NCBI GenBank assembly: GCA_025201805.1
Contig: MU619259.1
Span: 129,594-193,593 of the forward strand
Reading direction: 5' to 3'
DNA: 64,000 bases
DNA from: Parasitella parasitica
Taxonomy: Eukaryota; Mucoromycota; Mucoromycetes; Mucorales; Mucoraceae
Both the position numbers and the translations under genes were made by a program. Shown here in pieces: positions 11,075 to 22,348 of this stretch; positions within the stretch are counted from its first letter, which is position 1; each line of letters starts with the position of its first letter. Below the pieces are notes generated by a model. That model was not told where the DNA came from. It saw only the letters and a list, made by a program, of their open reading frames with translations, and did no database searches.

Positions 11075-12364
11075 TTATTCTTCAATCAATTGTTTTAAAA
11101 GCTGGCAATGTTCGGAAAAGGAGGCAGGGCTTGGAATATTATTAGTAATATCCATAGATGATGAAGAGGCATCATCAGACAGAGAACAAGAAGAGGGAGG
11201 GGGGGAAGCTTCTGCAAAGAACTTGCTATCATTGTTGTTATTTGTAGTTATGGCTGAAGCGGCAGCTATGGCTGACTGGAATGTTGCATTGAAGGCTGGG
11301 TGCTGCAAAGAGACATCTGACGTTATGGAAGTGGGCGATGAAGGCAACTGATGCTGCTGATTTGATTTCACTGCAGCCATAGCAGCTGCTGTAGCAACTG
11401 AAGCAGCTGTAGTAACCGGGTTGCTGCCGCAGCCGTTTTGCTGTTGCTGTAACAAGTAGGAATAGGATGTTGAGTCATTATTACTGTATAAATGATGGTT
11501 AGGAGAACTATTGTTTGAAGGATGCTGTTGGCCGTAAAAGAAATCGAATTCTGCGTCGTCTTGTGGAGTAGGTGTTGTAGAAATGAACGCGGAAGCAGCG
11601 ACAGCAGCAGCAGCAGCCGAAGTGGCCACAGTAGCTGCCAATGAAATTGAAGCAGAACTGTAGTGATGATTGCTGTAGGGAGAATGTCTTTTTCTCTTTG
11701 GCGATACTGATGATCTGTGAGGATATAGATGATGTTGACGGCGTAAAAAACTATTCATGCTACTATTACAAAGTGGCGAAGGAGGTGTGTAGATGGGTAA
11801 AGAAGCTTTTGACATGAGGGCATTGGCTGAGGCTGTTTGCTGGCATCCGTTACGCCTCGAGATGCAGAACGGGCAGTGCCTTACAAAACGAGCAATCAGC
11901 TCTTTGGGTATCCACGAATATCTCTTGCGCACCAAAGCCGAAGTTTTGTCTCTACCACCATGATGAGCTTCTTTATGTGCAATAATCAGGATATTGTAAA
12001 TGTCCTCTCTAGTCGCAACTGGCTTGCCGTCATGACAAACAAATTCCATGTGATCCGTGGTGTTTAATCGAAACATTTTCTTGACCCAGAATCTAAACTG
12101 AGCAGTTGAAATAGCAGTGTTTCGAGGGTCCTTGAGCACTTGCAAGATGAGCGAATATCGATGGTTATCAACAAGCGCTTTGTCTCGCTTCTTGGAAGAC
12201 AGATTTTGCAGATATCCGTTTACGATACTGTTAAATTCTTCTAGGGACGGAAATTGCTGGTATTCATACATAAATCCCTCGCTGTCTGTACTGTTGTTCG
12301 AGGAGTTGCTGTGCTGATAAAAGTCTTCGATGGAAGAGCACGATGAGGAAGAGCTATCTAACAT
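11075..12364 (-). CDS. Integrase-type H2C2 zinc-finger protein without integrase core
   Basis: A single uninterrupted frame of 429 aa. Residues ~40-105 form a helical region (LEEFNSIVNGYLQNL to RFWVKKMFRL). Residues ~124-170 carry an HHCC zinc finger of the retroelement integrase type: AHKEAHHGGRDKTSALVRKR then HCPFCISRR, giving H130, H134 or H135, C164 and C167. No RNase-H-like catalytic core (D,D-35-E) follows. Instead there is a basic patch (SPKRKRHSPY) and a long tail rich in Ser, Ala, Gln and Asn. This is how a domesticated integrase-derived DNA-binding or regulatory protein would look. It has no LTR or pol flank and no disabling mutation. The function is unknown; a nuclear role is inferred. 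The start is the first methionine, just upstream of an acidic Ser-rich N-terminus. Confidence 0.8.
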   Translation of the reverse strand: MLDSSSSSCSSIEDFYQHSNSSNNSTDSEGFMYEYQQFPSLEEFNSIVNGYLQNLSSKKRDKALVDNHRYSLILQVLKDPRNTAISTAQFRFWVKKMFRLNTTDHMEFVCHDGKPVATREDIYNILIIAHKEAHHGGRDKTSALVRKRYSWIPKELIARFVRHCPFCISRRNGCQQTASANALMSKASLPIYTPPSPLCNSSMNSFLRRQHHLYPHRSSVSPKRKRHSPYSNHHYSSASISLAATVATSAAAAAVAASAFISTTPTPQDDAEFDFFYGQQHPSNNSSPNHHLYSNNDSTSYSYLLQQQQNGCGSNPVTTAASVATAAAMAAVKSNQQHQLPSSPTSITSDVSLQHPAFNATFQSAIAAASAITTNNNNDSKFFAEASPPPSSCSLSDDASSSSMDITNNIPSPASFSEHCQLLKQLIEE

Positions 12365-12689
12365 TTATATTACAAAAGCAAACGCACACAAGGTGGGGGA
12401 GGCGGGTAAATTTACAAAATATGGCAAAAAAGATCAACAACTCGGCATGGTGCTATTTATACCACAGGAAGGTGAAATCTAATATGTCTAAATATGAGAG
12501 TTTGGCGGGAAAATGTATGTGTGCAGGATATTTACTGTGTAGAATGTTGTTTTGCTTGCTATGTTGTTATGTTGTTGTAAAAGAAAAAGAAAAAGAAAAA
12601 AACCTTAATTTAACCGTTTATAACTACACTATGATTAGCATTCCCTGAGATTTCCCCCCCCCCTTTGATTTGTCTGTGCGCAAACATTT
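12365..12689. other. Intergenic between two minus-strand genes
   Basis: Holds the promoter of the H2C2 protein gene and the 3' flank of the RapGAP gene. A C10 tract lies near 12653-12663. No further gene is seen. Confidence 0.5.
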
Positions 12690-15634
12690 TTATTTATCAT
12701 TGTCATTGCTTTGGTTTTGATGTTGATTTCCGTTACCAAATCCAGGGATTGAAGTCAATATGCGATTTTTCAAACTGATTTTTGGTGTGCCATCTGCTGT
12801 CGCCATGCTCAAAAGATCTTGCTCCGAACGACTCCGTTTAGATCCTATTATGTAAAGAATTTTTAATATAAGCATATTTGATCAAATTTATACAACAACA
12901 ACAACAACAACAACAAATAAAAACATACCATCAGTAAGCTTTCTTGATCCTTTTTGAAAGTGTTTCACAGTGCTGCTGCTGCTGCCGCTGCTGCTGCTGC
13001 TATTTGTCATGGGCGTTGTAATAGGGCCCGTTGATCTGGATCTATCGCTCAAGTCCTGTGTACTTTTTGTCCTGCCCAGACCTACTATGTTTTCAGAGAT
13101 CTCGCGGAGGATGGTAGATTTAGACGTGCTGGGTATACTGTTAAAGCTGCTTTGAGATGATGAGCTAGAGTGTTTTCGAACATGCAGCGTCGATTCCTCA
13201 TGTGTGTCGTTTAACGCTAGTTTATATCCTTTTTCGACCATATTTGTAAAAATTCCTTCTCTCGCCCGGTTCATCGGGACAGCAAATTTGGGTGATTTAA
13301 ACGCTGCATATTCCGCATTCACCACTAATAGAGAGAAAACGTTAGATTTGCAAGCTAACATTTCGCAGCATCTTGCTTACGTTTGGCGATCAAAAATTGT
13401 TCCAATTCGGACTTGTCGCTAAATATGGCTGATTTCTCAGGCAGTGGGGGCCCAAAGTCAGGGACATCTTGCACAGACACAACCTCCACTCTGTAAACAA
13501 CCTGGGACGAAATGGTTTCCTGATGGACAATGATGAACACATGAAGGAACTGGGATTTGATGGCAGTTGGGTTGAATGGCTGGTTGCCCTGCACAAACAC
13601 AATGCAAACAATGTCTAAACAATGCATCAGCATCCCATGTCATGATTACGCACTTTCTCTACATACCATTGCCAATATGTCGTTTTCTTTGGATTTGTTG
13701 TTTGTCACCAGGCTTAGAAGGGATTAAAGTGGATACGTGATAGGCAAGTATGTTATCATTCCAAACATTTGTATATGTGTGTTCTCCGGAATCACCACCT
13801 AAAAGGCAATAATGAATGTTAGAAAGAAAAGAAAAAAAAATGCAGTACGTAACCTGTGCGTATTGATAGCCTTACTCTTGGTATCTAATCCTGCTGCCCA
13901 TCCAGTGTATCCCTCTAGCTTGACTTTTCTTCCAATGATATTCAGAAAGACATCCAATTCCTCTGTATGCGGATTCGAAAACCAATCCTCCTCCCTTGTC
14001 TGGCCTTGTTTGACCAGAAGGACGCCAAACTTGTATTTTGTATGCAGCGACGTCTCGTCCAGACGCAATATTTCGTCGTGAATTCCACTGGACAGCAACA
14101 GGTCTTTGTTCATTCTCGCTAAATCCTGGTACGATAAACCAGGCACGGCGGTTTCTATGATTGCTTTCCATGTCGAGTCTGGTATTTTTGCTGAAGCTTT
14201 TTCGGACGTACAGGGTGCGTTCAACAGGAACGAATCCGGAATGATCTTCCTTTGGTCCACGGCATTTTTCGTACGGTGAATAATTCTATAACGTCTTTGG
14301 CTGGATTCCTGCTCATGCTCCACTTGTATGGATATGAGAACAGGATCACCGTTACTGTAGTAGCCGAAAAATGTGTGCATCTCGTTTTGATTGAAGTAGG
14401 TTTTGTACCAATGTGCCTGTAGATCTTTGTGATCGATGGCTGATTTCGAATAGTCGATCGTCTCATCCCGAATCATCAATGTTGGATCTGCAGATCCGTA
14501 TTTGTTGATGCCTTCAATCTTGTACCCTTTGGATGGGATGACAATGGCCTTTTCCACCACCTTGTAATATTGGCATATGCATTGATTCATGATTTGCTTG
14601 AATGTGTATACAATGTCTTTGACAACGACAATCGCCAATTCTTGGTGCTGCACAGTCTGCTCTAGCTGCTGCAGATTTGATTTAATTTCATCTTTCTCGG
14701 CCGCCTGCTCCCAGTTCACCATTTCAGTCATTTTGTGCAAGTCTGCTATGATGGATAAAAGCTGGTCTCGTGGTATGTTTTTGGCAGTCTGGGGTGGTTG
14801 TTTAGTGTTGTTGGCTGATAATGCCAATGAAGTTGCACGATCACACTCATTGCTTAATCGGGTATGTAATGTCGTTAATGTTGTCGTAACTAGCCCCTTG
14901 AATAGAGGTAGATCAGACTTGATAGCCGCGGTTGATTGATATGGTATACTTTGAGATTCGGGTAAATTGCATGCAGAGTTTTTAGTGGCCAACTGACGTA
15001 GCATGGGCGTCTTGTTTTCTTGACACGATCTTGCCCTTTGGCGTGTCCAGGGCTCGTCTTTAAGCTTTGGCAAGAGCTTTTCGCTTTTTGAATCTGATCC
15101 CGCCATGCTCGTTTGGTCTTGGTGCACCATAAACTCTAAATCACCCACCTGTTTGCCAAATAATAGGCTTCCTACAACCAAGCTTTCGTCCTTTTTCTTG
15201 TCGCTGCCACTGACCAGAAATCGAGATGCCAGATTTATAGCACTGCTGTTCCGTCTCCTTGATTTAGCGAGTCCGTTTTCTCTGGGCTGTTGCTGCTGCT
15301 GAAATGGAGTTGAGCTTGTGGTAGTCTTTGGAATAACTTCTTGGGATTTACGTGAAAATAAGCTAAAATTTATCGTTGTTCTTTTCAGTTTGGAGGAGAA
15401 GGTTTCGTCGTCGTTTGATCTATTTCTATTGCGTCGCATGAGGTATTTTACAGACGATTTTACGGCGTTGGGTATTATACTTATTCTGCTGGATGTGCTA
15501 AGCATCGAGCTCGTTGTTGAATTGGTAGAGTATATTGAGGCATCATCTCTGGCTTTGAAAAACGATCCGTTTGATTCATCACAACAGGCGGAATCACAGG
15601 CACTGTCATGGGAGTTTCTATTGCTGTTATCCAT
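12690..15634 (-). CDS. Rap/Ran-GAP domain GTPase-activating protein
   Basis: Stimulates GTP hydrolysis by a Rap/Rsr1-like small GTPase. Five exons fit: 15634-13876, 13798-13667, 13614-13381, 13324-12929 and 12844-12690 (891 aa). The N-terminal ~500 residues are Ser-rich and probably regulatory, with a coiled segment near residue 290. The GAP domain begins at LDETSLHTKYKFGVLLVK and continues through EELDVFLNIIGRKVKLEGY and AYHVSTLIPSKPGD. RKRHIGND (~624-631) carries the catalytic asparagine thumb of the family. IVCIVFVQGNQPFNP and NAEYAAFKSPKFA close the domain. All four junctions restore the family sequence, which supports the splice sites. The tail is Ser-rich. A (TTG)n-like tract lies in the last intron. 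Yeasts such as S. cerevisiae use other GAP families for Rsr1; a Rap1GAP-like protein fits an early-diverging fungus. Confidence 0.9.
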
Positions 15635-17220
15635 GTGGAAGGTCGTATTGATCGCTTCAGTTCAACGAGCACGAATCTGGTGTATTGCTACAATGAATTA
15701 ATGCAAAAAAGGGGAGGAGGGCGATAGAGAAGCGAGAAATGAACAGGGGGGCTATGGAGCGGTATTAGAGCAAAGGAAAAAAAAAAAGAGAAGGAAGAAA
15801 AATAGAGAAGAAGGCAGCTATTTAAGTGTTTTCTATTAAAGCCTTTCACTATCTATAAATGGACATCAGTCATTCATATTTTATTGTGCACAAAAACCTT
15901 TTTCAACCATAAAAATTTTAATTTAGCGCATCAAAGTATATATCATCATTATTTTTGAGTAACACGTTTTCTTTTTCAATTAAAAAAGTACTGCTATAGA
16001 CCGGCAAGACCACTTTTGACGCAAGTGATTTGCTAGCATGCGCCTATCTTTGATTCAGGAGCGAGACATGAACCCAATAAGTAACTTGGAAATGTTTGAC
16101 AGCAATCGATAGCTCATGTGCCGTAGAATAAGGCCCCAAGACCATTTTTTCATGTAACTTGACTCTGTGATTTTTTTTTAAAAAACCCCCCCCCCATTCA
16201 AAATCTAAAAGAGCAATCTAAATAAATAAAACCCTCCTATTGCAGCATAAATCTTATCCATGTTATGGTTGCAGATGGAAGAGCTTGTTTTCGTGCGCCC
16301 ATGTCTTTTATGTGCGTGTGTCTTAATGTCTTGGTTCTGCGAGACCTTGATTCAGTATAAAATCTGATCCAAGCTTCAATATTTGAAGGCGTTGTTAATA
16401 CAAGCAAGAAATCCTATATTTGTATGTAGCATAGACGCATAGATGAGATGCACAAAGTTAGTTATGAAAAAGGCCGTAATTCCCATAAATCAGCAAATTG
16501 TAATCAGGCAGACAAATCATGATGCGCTGTATTAATCGACGCTCTGCTGAAACACAATTACATCGTCTCGGATTGGAATGGTGAGAGCATGTCCATATTT
16601 AAAACATGTGCTAATGATGCTCTTAGAGCTGTTGTTACCATGGTGATGTTTTTAGTAGAGACATTTGGAGAAAGCATACTCCAATTCTGTCGAGGTAAGA
16701 TATCGCATCAAAGCTCATGAAAATGCATACATGACTAGGACATAAATGACGAATGTTTTCGTCACTGTAGCAATCTAAATATGATGCTTTTGCACTAAAA
16801 ATAACAAAGCAAGCAGCCGAATTTTGACCTGCTTGGATTGGTTACTTTTGGTATTGAATTCCTTAAACCTGTGTAGTCGCAGAGCTGCAAGAATAAAACC
16901 ACCGCAGTGGGTGGGTTGACCAGTTCTCCAATACACATCAATGTCATCAAACGACTAAATTCAAACTCGTCTTGTTTTAGGAGGAACTTGGTAAATCAAT
17001 GCATTGAGTTCCATTTTCTATTCTTTTTCCCTCTTTTTTTTTTTTCCCTCTTCTATTTTTCACATTTTTATTTAGAAAAAGGATCTTCAATAAATTACAT
17101 AGTTGTGTAAGTCTCTTATTTTGTCATGTGATTTTGATATACGTTGATTCAAGTGGTATCAAAATACATTGAATCTCTTGGATATACTCATCTCCTTTTT
17201 TCTCGGATAGAAGCCATTCA
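15635..17220. other. Long intergenic region, RapGAP/PP2A-B56
   Basis: About 1.6 kb between divergent genes. It is AT-rich, with a C9 tract near 16182 and T-rich tracts near 17035. No gene, tRNA or clear repeat is seen. It must contain both promoters. Confidence 0.5.
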
Positions 17221-17268
17221 ATGATAAAAGGAATAAAAGTTGCTGTAAGTCTTTCTTTGTTCGTTTGA
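17221..17268 (+). promoter_or_regulatory. Upstream ORF whose stop overlaps the B56 start (TGATG)
   Basis: An ATG at 17221 opens a 15-codon frame ending in TGA at 17266-17268. The last base of that stop is the first base of the B56 start codon. If the mRNA begins upstream of 17221, the short frame would be translated first and could limit or couple translation of the phosphatase subunit. The transcript start is unknown. Confidence 0.4.
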
Positions 17269-19419
17269 TGGCGAATAAAATTGAATTAATGAAATCCCAG
17301 TTTTTTAAAGGCAAACAGCAGCAGCAGCAGCAACATCAGCAAAGAGATGCTTCAAAGCTCTCCACCGATCCGACGAAATCATCAGACGCAAACAAGAGCA
17401 TGCCTTCGCCTACAATTCCATCAGAGACAACATCATCGGCACCTCCTTCTCACAAAAAATCAAAATCTTCTAATAATAGCAATTCATCTTCCCCGAAATC
17501 AAACAACAAATCGTCTATTTTATCTCGAGCATCTATTCAAAACATGTTGCCCACTGCCAGCACCTCTGCTGCTACTGCCAGCACAACTGCCACAACTGCC
17601 GACGCTCCCACCATCTCAGTCGAACCCATTGCCATGGTATGTATTATCCGTAATTTACTTGACCCTCTAACTGAATTGATTTATAGTCATCAACAGCATC
17701 AGTGGCATCATCATCATCCCCATCGTCATCGCCGGCATTATCATCATCGTCATCCTCAAATCTAAAACATTCGTTTTTGACCAACACATCATCCTTGTCT
17801 AAAAAGAATCAAAATGCAAGAGACAATACTGGTGCTGCTGCTGCTGCCACTACTACTACTACTACTACTACTACTGGCGGTGGTGTCATTGTGCCCAAAC
17901 AGCCAGCAAACAGCGCCATGGCATGGCTAAAAGGCGCATCCAAAGACACCATCCCCATCGGAAAAGCGCCTCGACGACAAAAATCATCCAGATTTCATGT
18001 GTACAATAAAGTTACGCTCGAAAAATTACCACCATTCAAAGAAGTATCGCCTGCAAAGCGGACAGATTTATTCCTCAAGAAACTAACCCAATGCCGAGTA
18101 TTGTTTGACTTTAGCGACCCTTCCTCAGATTTAGGCGGTAAAGAAATCAAGAGACAGGCATTGCAAGACATGTTGGAATACGTAGCTACAACCAAAGGCG
18201 CATTAACAGATGCAGTCTATCCAGACGTAGTCAAAATGGTAAGAATCCTTGATCCTTTTTTTATTTTATTTCTCCATCTATATGCCTATGCTCATCCGAA
18301 TGCCCACAGTTCTCTGCCAACCTCTTTCGCACAATACCCCCTCCTATCGACAGAGAAGAAGGATATGACCCCGAAGAAGACGAACCCACTCTGGAAGCAG
18401 CCTGGCCACATTTGCAGCTAGTTTACGAGTTCTTTCTGCGGTTTGTGGAATCGCCGGATTTTAATGTCCATGAAGCCAAAAAGTACATTGACCAAAAGTT
18501 TGTTCTGCACTTGTTGGAGCTATTCGACAGCGAAGATCCTCGCGAACGAGACTTTCTCAAGACAACATTACATAGACTCTATGGCAAATTCCTCAATTTA
18601 CGAGCCTTCATTCGGAAGTCTATCAACAACATCTTTTTTCAGTTCATCTACGAGACCGAAAGCTTCAATGGGATTGCTGAATTACTGGAAATTTTGGGGA
18701 GCATCATCAATGGCTTTGCATTGCCTTTGAAAGAGGAGCACAAAACCTTCTTGATCCGTGTGCTGATGCCCTTGCACAAACCAAGCTGCTTGACAACATA
18801 CCACCCCCAATTGGCTTACTGTGTAGTGCAATTCTTGGAAAAAGATCCTACTTTAACAAAGCCTGTAACGGATTGTTTGCTTCGATATTGGCCAAAAGTG
18901 AACAGCGCCAAGGAGGTTATGTTTCTGAACGAAATAGAGGAAATATTAGACATTATCGACAACAATGAATTCCCCAAAGTCTGTGTACCCATTTTCGAGA
19001 AAATCGCTCAGTGTGTCTCTAGTTCACACTTTCAAGTTGCAGAACGAGCCCTTTACCTGTGGAATAATGACTTTATTGTAAATTTAATGCACGAAAATAT
19101 CCAGGTGATTTTGCCCATCATGTTCAAACCGCTGTACACATTCTCGCAACAGCATTGGAATAGAACGATTCATGGGTTGGTGTATAATGCTCTCAAAATG
19201 TTTATGGACATGGATCCGCAGCTATTTGATCAATGTACATACTATTACAAGACTAATGACAAAAAGTATGTTTTCTCTAGTAGCCCTATCGTAATATCTC
19301 ACTCACATAATTTATTTGCTTGTAGGGTTGAAGAGCTACAACGAGACCGGGAAAATGCTTGGAAATCCGTTGAAGAAGCTGCTATAAAGAATAAACATCA
19401 ATCGGCATCATCGCACTAG
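17268..19419 (+). CDS. PP2A regulatory subunit B56 (B', Rts1/Par1 type)
   Basis: Targets protein phosphatase 2A to substrates at centromeres, the septum and stress pathways. Four exons fit: 17268-17636, 17687-18238, 18310-19265 and 19326-19419 (656 aa). The first ~235 residues are low complexity (Gln, Ser, Thr, Ala) with little conservation expected. The B56 HEAT-repeat domain runs from [20 protein letters not shown] to the end. It includes [19 protein letters not shown]-like sequence across the second intron, [42 protein letters not shown]-type and [16 protein letters not shown]. The third junction is AAA AA|G. The annotated start is the ATG overlapping a small upstream ORF. It ends only 57 bp from the convergent URI1 gene. 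Confidence 0.94.
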
Positions 19420-19476
19420 TAGACGCCCTCATTTAGAATATTTGATGATATACAAGTTTAATAAAGAAAAAGATCC

Positions 19477-22013
19477 CTAATAATTTTCATCTGTTGCATC
19501 CATCTGCACACCTAATCTGGCTGCTTTGAATCTCGACATTTTCTTTGGCACAACTTCTGGCTGTTTCTCTTGATTATCTTTTTTCTTGTTGGGTAAAGGT
19601 AAATCTTCGTCGAATACCTCAAATTCAGGTTTAAGGGCAAATGAGAATCCGCCGGTAGAAGCAAGCATGTTTTGTCTCTTTTGCTGATAGCTGGATGTAA
19701 TCTCCCTCAGGTCCATGTCGTCTTGCACTTTTTCTAGATCCACAGGCTCAACATCACGTTCCATAACCGCTCCCTTCATGATCTTGTTATCCAGTTTGTT
19801 TTTTCTAGCCACAATAATACCATTTGGCCTTTCCTCCTCGTCGCCTTCATGATCATCATCATTGTCCTCATTAACCTCGTTATCAAATTGTTTAATCATA
19901 GGTATAAGCGCCTCGCTGCCATCACTGGGTCGATAAAACGCTTCTGATCTACTACGAGCGATTTGAACCAATTCATTCAAATCCGGCTGTTTTCCATTGC
20001 TATTATTGTCATTGTCAAGTGAGGGATAATCATCCACAATTTCACATTGGGTGGATTTGATAGTGTTGAATATATCAACAGGAGATCGTATTCTTTGCAT
20101 CAGCAGGGACTGTTTAGACTCGGTCTTCATGGGTTGAGAATAACTCGGTGTCTCAGAGACATCTGAAGGGGCAGAGTTATAATCATGATCGCGGACATCT
20201 GTGTTGGTGTCCCAGGTAACAGAACGTTTAGGTTTAATGCGTTTAGCGACTAATGGGGCTGTGGTATCAGGCTCCGAAGCTGCTGTTTCTTGCTTTGATT
20301 GAGCTCTTTGAAGCTTGAATCGAGACATTTTCCTGGGCTTCTTGCTGCCTGACTTTACTTGAGGAATACCTTGGTTGGCTGGATTGGCTGGGATATGTCC
20401 AAGTTCCTCGTCTTCTTTGTTTATCTCATTCTCGATAGGTGCAGCAGTAGCAACAGCAGCAGGAACAAAAGGTGTGGGTGCTGATTCTTCTACAACCGCT
20501 TCAGTAACAGGCTTTGTGGGTCTCTCCCTCTGTTCCTGTCTCAGTAATTTGAACTTTGAGAATTTCTTTTTGGGAGCTCCATTCGCTGGCGCTGTCGATT
20601 CAGTGATTGTGTCCTGGTTCAAAGGCGATATTTCTTTGCCAGGTGTCTGATTGTTTTTCTTTTCTTGCTGGGCAAGCTTGAATTGAGACATCGGTTTGGA
20701 CGTTGATGCGGTATCTTCAGCAGAAGTTTGCTGGGCCTTCTTTTTCGTAATTACTTTAGGCGTGCTCTTTTCATATAACTCTTTGTCCTCATCATCGATG
20801 ATTTCTCCAAGCATAGCAGCGGGAGGTGCCTGAGGAGGCAATTCGTCATCATAGCAAGTAAAATCTTCTTGGTCCACAACACCGTCTAATGCATATTGCT
20901 CATCGTCTACAAATTGATCAAACATGTTTTCTGATATTTCAGTGTCGTAGCGATCATCGTCGTCATCTTCATCGTCACTAAAGTCGTCCGTTAGTTCATT
21001 ACTGTCTTCATCGTCGCTGGGGGGTTGTGTATTTTTCTTGTCTACGATGGCAGCAGGAACAGCTGTATGCCCGCGCTCTACTTTCTCGCCCTCTTCTGCT
21101 TTCTCTTCTGCTTCCTCTTCTGCTTCCTCTTCTGCTTCCTCTTGTTCCAATTCTCGCAATAAGTCAAACAAAGCCTTGTTTTTGTCATCTTTTCCTGTAC
21201 TTTTCTTTTGACTATCAGCCTCCTCCATCATTCTGCGGGCACGCAACACAGATTCTGGAAGCTGATTTGTAGGCTGTTGAGGTGGTTCTTTTTTTCCCTC
21301 GAGCAATTTTTTCTGTTTCGACTCTTCTTCTTTCTCGTCAATTGGCTCTCTAATCTCCATGATGGGCAGCCCCTCTTCATTCAACTAAATTGGAGAAAAC
21401 ATATCAGTATCCATGAAAATCAAATCCTCTCTCAAGTCAAGAGGAGTGGTAAGGGGTATCCTGAATTATTGCTTGCCTGCGGATCTGATGCTGAGAGTGC
21501 GCCTGCATTTGTTAACGAGTTCTTTTTGGCTCTGAAGCTATTCAATTGCGCTTCAGCCAACCTCAAATTCTCTTCAACAACTGGTTTGAAAGCCATCAGA
21601 TTGTAATTGTAATGCAAGTAGAATATAGGACGCTCACACGTTACCTTGTCTTCGTCGCCCCAAAATCTCAGCAGCCTGTTTAGCAGAACGCTCTGCATAA
21701 TATTGATCGCCAAGCAATACAAGGATTTCATTAGTGTGGACCAACTTTCCCGGCATGAATGCTAGTTTTCCCATTGGTATCTAAAGTGGATTAAAGTGGA
21801 TTAAAGGTCAAAACGTACCAACAACGGACTAGTAATCGCTATATTTACCATGGCGGTTCTCGACGTGCTGTCAGGCAATGTCTTTAATTGATTTTCCAAG
21901 GCATCATAGTCGGCTTTGTAGTCTGACCACCGCTGATGCTCCTGTTCCAGTGTGTTCAACTGATCGGATAGCTTAGAGGCGATCAGGTTTATTTGGCTGG
22001 TTAAATCTGACAT
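19477..22013 (-). CDS. BUD27: URI1/Bud27, unconventional prefoldin RPB5 interactor
   Basis: A prefoldin-like chaperone that binds Rpb5 and helps RNA polymerase assembly and TOR-linked translation. Four exons fit: 22013-21819, 21780-21645, 21580-21477 and 21384-19477 (780 aa). The alpha-type prefoldin domain spans residues 1-~145: an N-terminal helix, then IPMGKLAFMPGKLVHTNEIL, ERSAKQAAEILGRRRQ and a second helix. The middle is acidic (EEAEEEAEE, DDEDDDDD). The C-terminal half has four spaced copies of the fungal Bud27 motif [MF]S[QKR]FK: MSQFKLAQQ, FSKFKLLRQ, MSRFKLQRA and, at the end, MSRFKAARL. Intron 1 is only 38 nt (21781-21818) and intron 3 (21385-21476) has a GC donor. It is tail to tail with the B56 gene and divergent from the MADS gene. 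Confidence 0.92.
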
Positions 22014-22348
22014 GATGAAAAATAAGAGATAAAGAAGACGGTGTGGTGGTTGTATTTGGCGCAACTGTAATCATGCCTTTGCACCATTCCTTACAAGCCA
22101 CTTGTTTTTTTTTTCTTTTCTTTCTTTCTTTCTTTCGCCAGTATCCAATGAAGCCTTTTCACACGTACTATCTTTTTCAAGAAAACTTTTGTTTCATTTT
22201 AGCAAGGAATTCCATCTACACCCTGTATTGAAATTTACAAAAAAAAAAAAAAAGGGACAAAGACATGTTGCCAGCCGGGCAAGTATTATTTTAGTAAATA
22301 CATTTTTTGTATATATACTAATAAAGAAATAAACTATTTCTAAAATAG
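22014..22348. promoter_or_regulatory. Divergent promoter region URI1/MADS, probably holding MADS exon 1
   Basis: The MADS reading frame has no start codon before an in-frame stop, and a branch-point-like TACTAAT (near 22316) precedes the TAG acceptor at 22346-22348. A first exon therefore must lie here or further upstream. A candidate is the ATG at 22148 with a donor after 22164, which gives the correct phase but has a weak donor. A15 and T-rich tracts are present. Confidence 0.45.

Noticed and set aside
13812-15701. Several plus-strand frames opposite the RapGAP gene
   Set aside because: They overlap coding exons on the other strand and have no recognisable product.
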